Shown here: in pieces, positions 1 through 10,035 of the stretch
How the letters are laid out: each line of letters begins with the position of its first letter
How positions within the stretch are numbered: the first letter of the stretch is position 1
DNA from: Priapulus caudatus
Taxonomy: Eukaryota; Priapulida; Priapulimorpha; Priapulimorphida; Priapulidae
Assembly (NCBI RefSeq): GCF_000485595.1
Contig: NW_014577074.1
Coordinates: forward strand, 1,191,732 to 1,241,588
Direction: 5' to 3'
Length of the DNA stretch: 49,857 nt
Notes under the pieces: model-generated
What the model saw: the letters and a program-made list of their open reading frames with translations, nothing else
What the model was told of the DNA's origin: nothing
Database searches by the model: none
Translations under genes and position numbers: made by a program

Positions 1-2
1 CT

Positions 3-167
3 AATGACAACCCAAATTACAAGCAGTTTATGTACGGTATGAACACCATCATATTAACCGCAGACACTGTAAACAGCAGTCATTGCAACACTGGAGTAGC
101 ATCAGAGCCCTTCTCATGTCGAGTGCTGAAACCCATCAATCCGAAGAAACAGAAGAGTGATGCTTAG
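3..167 (+). CDS. C-terminal tail of an unidentified protein (partial)
   Basis: An open frame runs in from the window edge and stops at TAG 165-167, giving 54 residues with no start of its own. It reads like ordinary soluble coding sequence: mixed polar residues, two Cys, and a basic tail ending PINPKKQKSDA. I do not recognise the family. It converges on the helicase gene that begins at 382 on the other strand, with a small MITE between them, so the two could be the facing ends of two genes or parts of one large mobile element. It may also be a chance open frame, since it is only 54 codons long. No splice acceptor can be judged because the upstream sequence is outside the window. Confidence 0.3.
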   Translation, partial: NDNPNYKQFMYGMNTIILTADTVNSSHCNTGVASEPFSCRVLKPINPKKQKSDA

Positions 168-207
168 CGGAACGCAGGTATTATTCTCCAGGTACGAATA
201 ATTGTTA

Positions 208-346
208 AGGTCCGTCTCCACACACGCGGCACGGCACGGAATGCCACGGCTCAAATACAATGCGCGAAATCACAATGCATTTCTTTCAGCACAACAGCGC
301 TGCGTTTTGCTGTGTCGTGTCATACCGCGTGTGTGGAGACATAGCT
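208..346. mobile_element. Harbinger-like MITE with TTA target duplication
   Basis: A 139-bp element. Its ends form an imperfect inverted repeat whose best part is GTCTCCACACACGCGG (left, about 213-228) against its complement on the right (about 326-341). It is flanked by TTA at 205-207 and 347-349, the target duplication typical of PIF/Harbinger elements. No coding capacity. It lies just beyond the stop codon of the helicase ORF. Confidence 0.55.
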
Positions 347-381
347 TTAGGGTTATGATTACACAACGATTGATCTACTGT

Positions 382-3300
382 TTACTGTTGCATGTTAAAG
401 CATTTTGGGCATGTCCACGGCTCGTCACTCGCAGAAACTTCAGCCCAATTTTTATCATCGAGTAAGCCAGCACATTCTCTGTGTAGCCAAGCTCCACATA
501 TATCACAACCAACACATGGGGAGTCCCCCACATCCTTGCTGCACGTGGGGCAGATGTAAGCTGGTTCTTGTGCGATCTGTCTTTCAGACCTGGAGCGCTT
601 TCCTTTTCCTTTCCCTTTTCCAGCAGCACTTGCCCTTTTCCTTGTAGTTGGTTGAGGTTCTATTGTTGGTGTCATTGTATGGTGTTGAAGGCCAGAGGGA
701 CCAGGCTGTGGCTCATCACAAGTCGCTGGCAGGACATCTGCAGTCGAGGTGATGGGTGAAGATGCTCCAAACGCATTCGGTTCTGACATGCTGTCTACTG
801 CAAGTATTCTTGCGCAGAGGTCCTCCGCAAGTTGTGTTTTCAATCTCCGTGTTCGCCATGGTAGAGTGTAGGCACTGAAAAAGGTTTTTAGCTCTTCCTT
901 TGAATACGTGCGAGCAGAGAAGAAGTTGGGGTTGGATCTTAAAATGCTCTGGAGTTGAAGATGCGTCAGTTGTTTCCTTTCTGATGTGTCTGCTGCAATT
1001 GTGGCCGAAGACAGTTTAGCAGTTAGGTCTTTTTCTTTCTGGTGTCTCATTTGAATTTGCCGCCTGTGGGACTCCGTTTTCTTTTGACCGTAGGACCTGA
1101 TGAGATCTTTTCTGAAGTAGTTGCTTGCAACCAGGACAAATGAATGGACGATCTTCCGAAACAGAGTATCAAGGCTGGCACTTTCTGTAACATCCGTGGA
1201 AAGAAATAATGCCCTCCATGCCTCCTTCAACTCTGCTGTGTCGAGAAGTTGCGCTTCAACAACAGAAATGACATCCTGTTGCTCGACCTCAAACCGGCCT
1301 TTGGTTTCTAAATGCACACGGTGTTTCTCTAGTAGCAAGAAAAACCGAAAGGCGTTGTCACTGATGTTGTACAGTGACTGTCGTATATTCTGCTTCCGAG
1401 CAGTTTCTTCCAGTGTTTCTGGCATCTCACTTGTTTTGTGAAGATCTGCATAGGATGCAGTGAGACAGTCCAGATAGTTTAGTGTTTCAACTGTACTCTT
1501 ACAGATCATTTTCTGATGTGACCCTTCAGCATACATGAGGCGTCGCCAACTGTTGCGATGTTTAGATGTTAGTTTGGCTACACATCGACCAGCCACATAC
1601 CGTATCTTTCCCATTCCCTCTGCGCTTAGCTGCAGTTCATCCAGTGGAAGAATGTCAAGTTCAGCTTGCTGCTTTTTTACGGCATGAGAAGTTGCTGTTT
1701 CTAAGACTACGCGGCCAATGATTTCGGCGGCTGTGTAGCTGAACAGCATTCGGCCGGCATCTTGCTGTGCCAGGGTACATTCCATCAGCGATGCATAGCT
1801 TTGCCTGTATGCGTCAGAACCGAAGAAGGTGTGTCTGCTGGCGTGGAATGTGGTGAGATCTTTGCATTTGATTGGTGCTTCTGGCTGGAGTTGCGATAGA
1901 TGCTGCGCGAAGCTATTACAAATACCAATCCAGGTTTGATTAATGTAATTTTGCATCCTCTCTTTCCCAGAATGAAGTAGAGCATCACCAATGGCAATCC
2001 ACTGCAGATCAATAGGATACACCGGATCTCTTGGCCGCAGCTCGGCTAGCAAGTCATCGACTGACAGAGGACACTGGTCAGGAAGTATCTCTCGAATGCT
2101 TTCGGCGAGGCATCCACTCTCCATCACAGTGTCTTCTTCTGCTGCTTGCTGAACTATCACATCAGGAATGGTGGCCAGCATTTCGTCAATCTGAAGCATT
2201 TCGCTTTCAGAAAATGAGGAGCCACTGTCATCTGCTGTAGGTGCCAACACATCCGATGGTACTGCGTGCGGTGTTTTGCAGCAACTGAGGTCAGCTTGCG
2301 CATCGCTGTTCGTGAGCTGTTCGTAAAACTCGTTTACCTCCGAGGGATGTGGAGTCAGCAAGTGTGGACTGAAGCCGACCACTCGAAGTCCTGACCTGCT
2401 CGTGACTCTCCCGACAGCGACTCCGAGTTGGCCTGCTGCAAATATGTGCTGGCAGTGCACCTCCACAGATGGCAGTGTCATGCCCTGGCACTTGTGGATG
2501 GTCAAGGCAAATGCCAGACGTAATGGCAGCTGCTTCCTGGTTGCAGTGACCTTCTGCTGTGATGGGGAGTAAATCGTGAAAGTGTGAGGTGTGATGTTTA
2601 CCACCTCTTCTGAGCCTTTCACGTGGAATTTCACCAGGGGCCCTGCAGATGTAATTGCATGTACTTCACCCATGATGCCATTGAACAATCGGTCCGAAAG
2701 GTTTGCAGTGAGAACCACTGGTGCACCGACTTTCAAGGCGACGTACTTCGGTATCTTGGACCTTGTCAGGCTTCGCAAGTCTCCGGAATCTTTCGCCGTG
2801 TACGTAGTGTGCTTTCCTTGGAGCTGGTTCAGCTTTTCTGCATTAAAGATATCTGTTTCGAAATTGCGCGAAAACAGAACAGTGGTACGTGTGGATTGTT
2901 GTTGTTGCAGAGGGCGAGATACTTCTGTCAACAATGAAGAAGAGGCTTCCGATAGATGCTGGCCTGAAGCGAGTTCATTGATGCAGGTGATCAACGTTGC
3001 ATCTTGCTGGCGAAGAACTTGGTCCAGTAGCACCTTATGGGAGAAACTGCTAAAAACAGGAGACAAGAAACAATAGTGGCCGTTGTCTCCATATTCTGGG
3101 CTTACAACAGGTGGCAGTTGGTAAAAGTCGCCAGCCATGATGACTTGTATGCCGCCAAAGCGCAGATTTGAAGACCTGACTACTCGGCAAATTGATTCGA
3201 ACGACTCAAGAGTTAGCTGGCTCAGCATAGAGATCTCGTCAATGATGACGGCATCTGCAGATTGTATGTTTAGTTTCGCAGATCTGTATGCTTCGTCGGT

Positions 3301-3407
3301 ACTAATGAGATGAGCCAAGTACTCGGCACTGAAGCGCCCATCACCAATTCCTGACCACTTGTGGAGGGTGGTTCCTCCATAGTCATGTAGTGCGCTAGCG
3401 GATACAC
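382..3407 (-). CDS. PIF1-like DNA helicase with C-terminal PHD finger (5' exon missing)
   Basis: About 1,007 residues in one long exon. The frame stays open from 3318 back to 3407, where TTTTTACAG forms a splice acceptor on the minus strand. The exon opens with helicase motif Ia (GGTTLHKWSGIG), then Walker B (VIIDEISML, about residues 53-61), motif III (GDFYQLPPV, about 92-100) and a late SF1 motif (TIHKCQGMTL, about 310). This order is that of the PIF1/RecD2 branch. The Walker A P-loop should lie in an upstream exon; I could not find one before 5 kb. The middle 500 residues have no family I can name, though KIRYVAGRCVAKL resembles a helix seen in some transposases. A basic linker precedes a C4HC3 PHD-like zinc finger (CPTC, CVGCDIC, WLHREC, WTCPKC) at the C-terminus. 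Helicases of this kind are often carried by large DNA transposons; whether this is a host gene or a mobile one is open. TAA stop at 382-384. Confidence 0.75.
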
Positions 3408-3420
3408 CTGTAAAAACGTA

Positions 3421-5010
3421 TCAGCTCCGTTTATAGCAAAGGTTTTTTTTAAGCCGGAGTAAACTTTTCCTATGCAGTAAGAAATCCATTTACTAGTTTA
3501 ATTATGCTAATCACATTTCATTTTGAAGTAATATTTGTTAGGTTATTTATAATATTATGTTATAAATTGTTTGTTATACCACAAAACATTTCCATTAAAG
3601 TGGCAGAAATAATCTGGTTGAACGTTTCAATGTCTAATACCGTTGACACACCGAAATTTCAATGCGCTTTGATGCGCATTGATATGTGCTTCAACGCGGT
3701 TGTGTTCACACCAGATACGGTTGTAATTAGGACTGTCATCGATGCACACCACATCGATAAATCGCGATGTATTTGCGTCCGATATCGATATCGAAATAAA
3801 TCGTAAAATAGTGATCTGATTTTTTTTTTGCTAAATTGTAGCCAGCGAAGCATCGATAGCATTTTTTACTGAGCGCCGCCATTATCAGAAGTAGTGCAGG
3901 GCGCATGCATACAGAGACAATCAATAACTGTGGTGTTCTATTGTCTCTGGTGCGTATCCTGTCTCACTCATCTCTATAATAAAATCTGTCTACCGTAAAA
4001 GCATGTCTGCTGCTTCGCCGCAGTGATAATAAATGATAAAATGCATAGTTATCATAAGTAGAACACAATACATGAGTTTACTGTACTTTCACGGCTCATG
4101 TTTTATTACATAATTATCGAATCGGATCAAATCGGATCGAAATATCGAGAGAAAAAAAATCAATAATCGAATCGAAATAATTTGATACCAAAGACACCCC
4201 TAGTTGTAATGCGCATCAATGATTTGATTTTTTTGATTTATTTATTTCGATAATTACTACAGCATACATTACATCGATAACAGCATAAATAAACAAAATG
4301 CAGCTAGAAAATTATCGAGGATGAAAACACAAAAAAGCGTGGCTAACACACTTATTTCCATTGTGGTCCAACATAACATTGTACGTACTATACTATAAAC
4401 TATAGCAAATATATACCCGCGATCCCCAAAATTTCTTAGTGATTTTTACAGTACAAAACATTGAAATACAGCATAAAGAAAAAATATATACAAAAAAAAT
4501 AAAAATAAACTTCAGCATATTATGTACAAGTAAAGTGATTAAAGTAAGTGATTGAGCACTCACTCACATTTGTATAGATATAAACGTATTGAAAAGTGCA
4601 ATAGTGTTGGGCAGTTAAAATGGTAATTTTGAGTGATACAGTACAAAGCAGTGCACAGTACGTGTACGTGACTGTAGGTGTCTGAGTGCTAATCATGGCA
4701 ACGTTAGAAATGAAAAGTTATATTAGTAATTGGTAAGTCTTTTCGTTTACTTTTAGTATGTAAATTATTGCAAATATATATGCAATTTTGATATACTCTT
4801 GGTAGATACAATTTTTTTTATAGTATTAGTACGTGTAGTGTACTAATCATGGCAGCAATTTCAACGTTAGAAATGTACCTGCTAAGTCGTTTCGTTTACT
4901 TTTATTATGCAAACCACAGATACTTTTGGATTTTTATGCACTATACTATAATTTTGATATACTCGATCTTATTCAATTGACTTACATATAATTTTCTTTT
5001 TATTCCACAA
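3421..5010. other. AT-rich non-coding stretch
   Basis: No convincing exon on either strand. It should contain the intron upstream of the helicase exon, but no P-loop codons were seen on the minus strand. Around 4120-4200 there are short CGATCGGAT-type direct repeats. At about 4210-4400 the sequence resembles the LINE-like tails at 18.8 kb and 49.3 kb (shared AAAACACAAAAAAGC-type core and TTGGTCC), so it is probably an old copy of the same repeat. Two short near-copies occur at about 4672-4790 and 4832-4960 (both contain CTAATCATGGCA and AACGTTAGAAATG), a local duplication. Confidence 0.5.
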
Positions 5011-5011
5011 G

Positions 5012-5579
5012 GCTTAAAAGAGAGCTGGTCATTGATAAACAAGGTTATCTAGCAGCACATGATGTTTTCACAAGCTTTATGAAGTCTTGTTCTAACCCAA
5101 CCGTATCAAAGGTCCTTTTTGGAACACATCTAAAATTAATATTTCCTGGCATTACTTCTTCTGTAAAAAGAAAGGGTGAAAATACTGTAAGAATATATCG
5201 TGGCGTCTCATACCGGCACCAGCAACCAGAAGACGCGATTAGCCTGCATGACATTGCATTGCGAATGAAACCTTGTTGGCAAGTAGTCGCGAAAAATGAC
5301 AGCAGTATCAAAATTACGTCTACTGTTGGTATTATCAACCAGCAGAGAGTTGTTAAAGAATTAGAAGTGTATAGAAATGGTCACTGGAATTTAAGTTTGG
5401 GAGTCGTCTGTGTGCTGACTAGTGGCCAAACGAGTCTGCTGTCACCTGAGGATGGCATGTTTCGTGTCCAGGATGTGGACAACCTACTCCGCATGGTTGA
5501 TAATGCAGAAATGTGCAAAGGATTGCCATTGGGAGTGTCAACTACAGGCCGACAGCCAGGTGCTCATACCTTGCTTTGA
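5012..5579 (+). CDS. terminal exon of an unidentified protein with an RFX-like segment
   Basis: An open frame of 188 residues follows a good splice acceptor (pyrimidine-rich tract, TTCCACAAG, AG at 5010-5011) and ends at TGA 5577-5579. The first 75 residues contain a pattern like the RFX winged helix: a variable helix, then VLFGTHLKLIFPGI (family form FGkiirqqFPqL), then a basic turn (KRKGENTVRIYRGVSYR) in the place of the RRLGTRGxSKYHYyGI wing. The invariant RRLGTRG is not conserved, so the match is only to the fold. A similar layout occurs in primase or NTPase-associated winged helices of mobile elements and DNA viruses. The last 110 residues are unassigned. The first in-frame ATG is at 5079, but the acceptor makes this an internal or terminal exon; no upstream exon was found. 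It lies 1.6 kb from the helicase on the opposite strand. Confidence 0.45.
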
Positions 5580-6585
5580 CTTAATTTACTTTATGGATTT
5601 TACTTTTCAATACAATTATTTTGAGAAGTAATTACACTGGAGTGCTCTGTGTTGTGTGCAGTATTCGAGGTGCAGTGAAATTCAAATTTTGCGTGCGCTG
5701 ATTTAACGAGAATTCGAATATAAAGTGATATAGACATTTTTTTGCTCTTTCAAAAACTAGAAAATATTTTGGTGAGTTAAACCGGCCTTAGTCTCTATCG
5801 CTATCAATAGAACATAAACGTGCAAAAAACGGGTCAACTAGGGCAAAAATATGGGTGTTTTGGAATGTTAGGTCACCATTGGACTGGTTTATAGTACTCT
5901 GATTTTCTGCAACCCCGCTTTTTTCGCAATAACATTTCACGGACCTCAACGACTCCATTATAACGGGGCCATACTGTAAAGAGTCTTACAATAGCCCCTG
6001 GTTCTCGCTTGTATCTGTGGCGTTGCAGGAGGCCTGATAGACTCGCTGTGATTTGTCAGTCGCCTCGTCCGGAACCGGTCACGTAGCCACGGCCTATTAT
6101 GCCCACGCATACACATACATTATTACATACATGTATATGTATATATATATATATATGTATATAAATATACATATAATAATATATATAACACGACTGTCAT
6201 TAAGAGTATACCTGTTGCTGTTAGACTACATTAATGGTAGAACCTATTTGTAATTGAGCTAAGCATCGAACTGGATTAAATGGTACACTATAAGGTCCAG
6301 TACCAACAGGCCAACTCTGGCTTTTCACCAATGACTGTGGCAAACGTCCTAACAGAAGTAAAGTAACGTAAAAGTTCACTAGTATTGGTATGACTGATAA
6401 TGTCAGAGGGAAAACACAATAGAGATATATATCAATTATATACTGATATAAATAATGTCCAATATAAATAAATTGGTAGAAGTCCACAATTACAGGTATT
6501 TTATGATTGATGGTCTTCTGGGAAAAAAAGTTTTGTACTGTAATACTAATAGCATTTAGCAGGAAGCTATGTATCATTATGGTCA
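5580..6585. other. intergenic DNA with AT microsatellite
   Basis: No gene seen. Contains an (AT)n-rich tract at about 6127-6190. The ORFs here are short and of low complexity. Confidence 0.5.
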
Positions 6586-6589
6586 CATG

Positions 6590-6761
6590 TCAACTTGACC
6601 GGCCAACAAACCCGCCCAGTGTGGCGAGCTCACTCGTCTCGAGGTGGGACAGCTCATCTCGGAGGTCGAAATTACCCTCCTGGAGATCGGCCAGCTCGAC
6701 TCGCCAGGCTAACACGTGGATGGATGGATGAATAGCTAGATAGCCAGTCTGACAGACAGAC

Positions 6762-6793
<32 letters not shown>

Positions 6794-6980
6794 GTATAGG
6801 TAGAAACTTAAACAATTCGATCAATCTAGCTATACACATTTCCAAACGGTCAATGGATAGATGGAGTCGAGCTGCCCGATCTCCAGGAGGGTAATTTCGA
6901 CCTACGAGATGAGCTGTCCCACCTCCAGACGAGTGAGCTCGCCATAAAGCTGGCCGAGTTGATGCGTGGGTCGATTGACC
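6590..6980. repeat. inverted repeat with ~85-bp arms around a GATA microsatellite
   Basis: The left arm (about 6619-6705) and right arm (about 6865-6950) are reverse complements with few mismatches; both carry GGTCGAAATTACCCTCC or its complement. Weaker similarity continues outward to about 6590 and 6980 (TTGACCGG on the left, CCGGT complement on the right). The loop holds GGAT, CAGA and GATA repeats at about 6717-6794. One strand of the arm can be read as a short repetitive peptide, but no ORF extends beyond it. No clear target duplication. Confidence 0.65.
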
Positions 6981-8000
6981 GGTGCCCTATCATTATATCA
7001 GGCATGAGACATGAGGCAGATTTCAGGCCATTTTAGAACTCCAGAGACCATTTCTGAGATCAGTGTAGATTCGATGAGAATTTTTTTTTTTGGGGGGAGG
7101 TAAGAATACCTTCGTGGTCTCTGACGATCGCGTACATGTGAACACACTGTGACTCGGTAACTATCCGGAGCGCTTCTACTCGTATCATTGTCTTAATGTA
7201 TGCTTGGTAACATAATGATAAAAGCAGGGTACGGCCAAACTTTAGTTGCCATTCAAGAAACGTGCGTGGGATGTTCGGACGCACAGGTTAGCACAGGTTC
7301 CTGAATCCAGTAGCAGCGTTGGCATACCAAAAATCGATAAGATGTGGGTGGAGCTTACTTTTGGCCAACTAGGTAGTGAACCTTACATTCAAACTCCACG
7401 ACAGATGGCGCCCTCGCTCATGGGCTCAATCTACTGATATGCGTACTATCTCGTATCCTGAGTGTACGAAGGTGCACTGCATGCAGTTTGCCTTACATTG
7501 TGTTGGCCAGGGTTTATTTACGTGCACGGGTCGAGCAGCACGCTCACTGTTCACGTGCGCTAGGTTGTGGAATAATTCGCACATCCCCGCGCATTTCACG
7601 TTTGGATGTAAACAATAAAGTATCACTGCTAGTTAACAAACGATCAGTATACTGTTTTAAAATAATATTAAGAAGATTTAGGTAATATATCATGTTGAAT
7701 TATACAGTAAATAATAATAATTGTCTCAAGTTTTAACACACATAAGTCACTGTAGCTGCAAAGCACGTCGTATTACTTACTAGTCATGCAAACAGCAGTA
7801 CAGCCTCGTCACACCACTTAGGTTTAACCGTTTTTGTTGGGTCATATTGTTTTTAAAGTTTGGAAAAACTATATACATTTTATACAGGGTGTAGCTAAAT
7901 AAAAGCTTCCCTACGTAATAGCTTGTATGTCTACAAAATACATTTACTTTGGACACACTCAACACAGATGGAATTCCCCAGTGCCCATCAAAATTTTACA
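6981..8000. other. non-coding stretch with a small dispersed repeat
   Basis: No gene seen. The segment at about 7386-7428, containing ACTCCACGACAGATGGCG, is repeated in reverse complement at about 17108-17147, so it belongs to a dispersed repeat. Confidence 0.4.
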
Positions 8001-8004
8001 GTAG

Positions 8005-8165
8005 GTAAATTTTACATAATTTTTTCCTTTTCCACCAAAAAGTGTTGCTAGTTGTAAGCTATTGGAGTACCCTGAAATGGCTCTAGATTGCATCTCAGAG
8101 CTTATAATTTTCAAAAATTTTCTGGGGGCGCATGCCCCAAACCCCCTATAGAAGTTCCCCCCCTT
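8005..8165 (+). repeat. dispersed repeat family B, copy 1
   Basis: About 160 bp matching 46715-46850 in the same orientation almost base for base, including CCACCAAAAAGTGTTGCTAG and GAGCTTATAATTTTCAAAAA. It ends in a C-rich tract (CCCCCCTT) like the G/C-rich edge of many non-autonomous hAT elements. It directly precedes the family S copy at 8242. Confidence 0.7.
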
Positions 8166-8241
8166 CACCCCCCCTCCTTTTTCCCTTTTCAGCATTTGTC
8201 TGTTATATGCGTTTTTTGTAAATTATATAATTCATTTATTT

Positions 8242-9550
8242 TTAGCTCATCTGACGTAGTCAGATGCAGCTTGTAGAATCGCATGAGCGTGCGTCCGTCC
8301 GTCCGTGCGTCCGTCCGTCCGTGCGTCCGGCCGTCCGTCTGTGCGTCAACAGTTGGGCACAAATCTTAACCGCTCGACGTACGGTCACGATATTCGGGAC
8401 ATGGGGGGGTAATCCGAAAACGAGTTGGGATGTCGAAGCTGGGAATCAAAGGTCAAAGGTCAAGAGGTGTAAAAGAAGGAGGAACATTCCCTCCTTAACT
8501 TAAGGTATAGGGAGGAAATGCAGAATTGCCGCACAAATCTAAACGGCTCGACCTAGGCTCGTGATAGTCGGTGTATAGCATCATGGTAGGAAAAGCCATC
8601 ACTGTGCCGAAATTGGAGGTCGCAGGTCAAAGGTCAATGGGCACAGGGCAGATTTTAGACATTTTCTGAGGACATGGTCTGACGGAGCGATTGGAAAACT
8701 TTTTTGTTTCAGTGGTGACCTACCATTTTTATGGCTTTATTGAAAGGACCATGAAATTGAAATGTGCTTTCCACTGACGTGCGAAGAGTAAGTGTCTGAT
8801 AACCTTTTGACCCTGAAAGGGAGGGTTCAACATGGATTTGTTGACTGTTAACAAAGGACTGTCAAACTGCTTTTGCTATTATTAGACCCCATACCTGTGT
8901 GGATGTGAGGCTACATTTGCAGTTCAATTGCAAAGACAAAAGTTTGTTGAACAAGGTTTACACTCCTTAAATCATATTATTTTCTAAAGCAGTCTGTATA
9001 TTAATAGCACCCTGAATGCTAGCGTGGCTACCGGCATCCGAAATGTAGGTAAAACCCCGGGGGCAATCCATTACTGATGCATGGGGGTGAACTGGCACTT
9101 TTCTAATAAACATGCACACCTGCAATGCAGATGTGTTTAATTTATTACTCACAGCTGAGCCAAATTGTCGCCTACCTGAATATACTTGGATTTTAGCCTG
9201 TACATTTCAGCAACTCAATGGAATTAGGTTATCTCTACTTTCTTGACTTATATCACCAATGCACGAAGGTCAATGCCATGTTTGATTATTGATTACACTT
9301 GCACGCGCCATCTCGCGGCAACTATAGGCCTAGTGATACATTATTACACGAATATATATGACAGTCGAGCAGGCATGAAGTAGGAGGCATTGTTAGGGTT
9401 TAGTTTTAGTGTTAATACCTATGCTACACAGTTTTGATGATGACGTAGCCGGTTTAGCGATAGAACAGGCTTTCAACCTGTTGCAGAAACGAAAGCCAGT
9501 ACAGTAGAGCAGCAGATGAGCCCTGTCGCTGTTGCGGCACTAGTTAGTAT
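8242..9550 (+). mobile_element. family S repeat, copy 1 (near full length)
   Basis: Non-coding dispersed element starting TTAGCTCATCTGAC with a short hairpin (CATCTGAC and GTCAGATG), then a GTCC/GTGC microsatellite at 8290-8345, then conserved blocks shared with 15841, 21819 and, reversed, 36953. A shared distal block near 9510-9545 (GATGAGCCCTGTCGCT and GCGGCACT) recurs at about 22912-22940 and, reversed, at 46459-46492, so the full element is probably 1.1-1.3 kb. It carries two perfect AGGTCAAAGGTCA direct repeats at 8450-8462 and 8624-8636. No open frame of note; class unknown. Confidence 0.6.
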
Positions 9551-10035
9551 TTCTGCATCACGAATTGAACCAGTAGTAGCCACTGGTGTATTGCTATCTT
9601 ATAGCATTACTAGAAATCTGCATGACCTTCAATCAAAAAGATAATATATAACCATGCAATGAGATCCTCTTCTTTAATAGCATTTGTGTCCAGAATTGTG
9701 AAAATGTATAGTGGCATGTGAAAACATGCGTGTTGTGCATGCAAAGTAATGTTAATAAAATAAAATAATGCGTTGTAACTAAGACTATATAACGCCTTCA
9801 GACATGAAGATAAAATATAATTGGAATGTTTAAAACTCAATTTCACACAAGGATAGGATGATATTTCTAGTGTGTTACTTGTGTTTCTTCATCTATCCAT
9901 GTGGCAGGTATGTCATTTATGTGATGAAGTACAGAACATTTAGATAAGAGTACTTAGAACTTAGAAGTATGTGCATATATGTTTAGCTATCATAACTTTC
10001 CTTATGTATGTAGGGTTGAGAGCTGGGAGACACTG
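9551..10035. promoter_or_regulatory. upstream region of GFM2
   Basis: About 480 bp without a coding frame before the proposed GFM2 start. A possible splice acceptor (CTTATGTATGTAG, AG at 10012-10013) sits 22 bp upstream of the ATG, so the 5' UTR may be split and the promoter may lie further upstream. No TATA or CpG-rich core could be picked out. Confidence 0.25.

Noticed and set aside
9979-10035. Earlier in-frame ATG for GFM2
   Set aside because: It lies upstream of a possible splice acceptor at 10013 and would put acidic residues ahead of a clean import signal.
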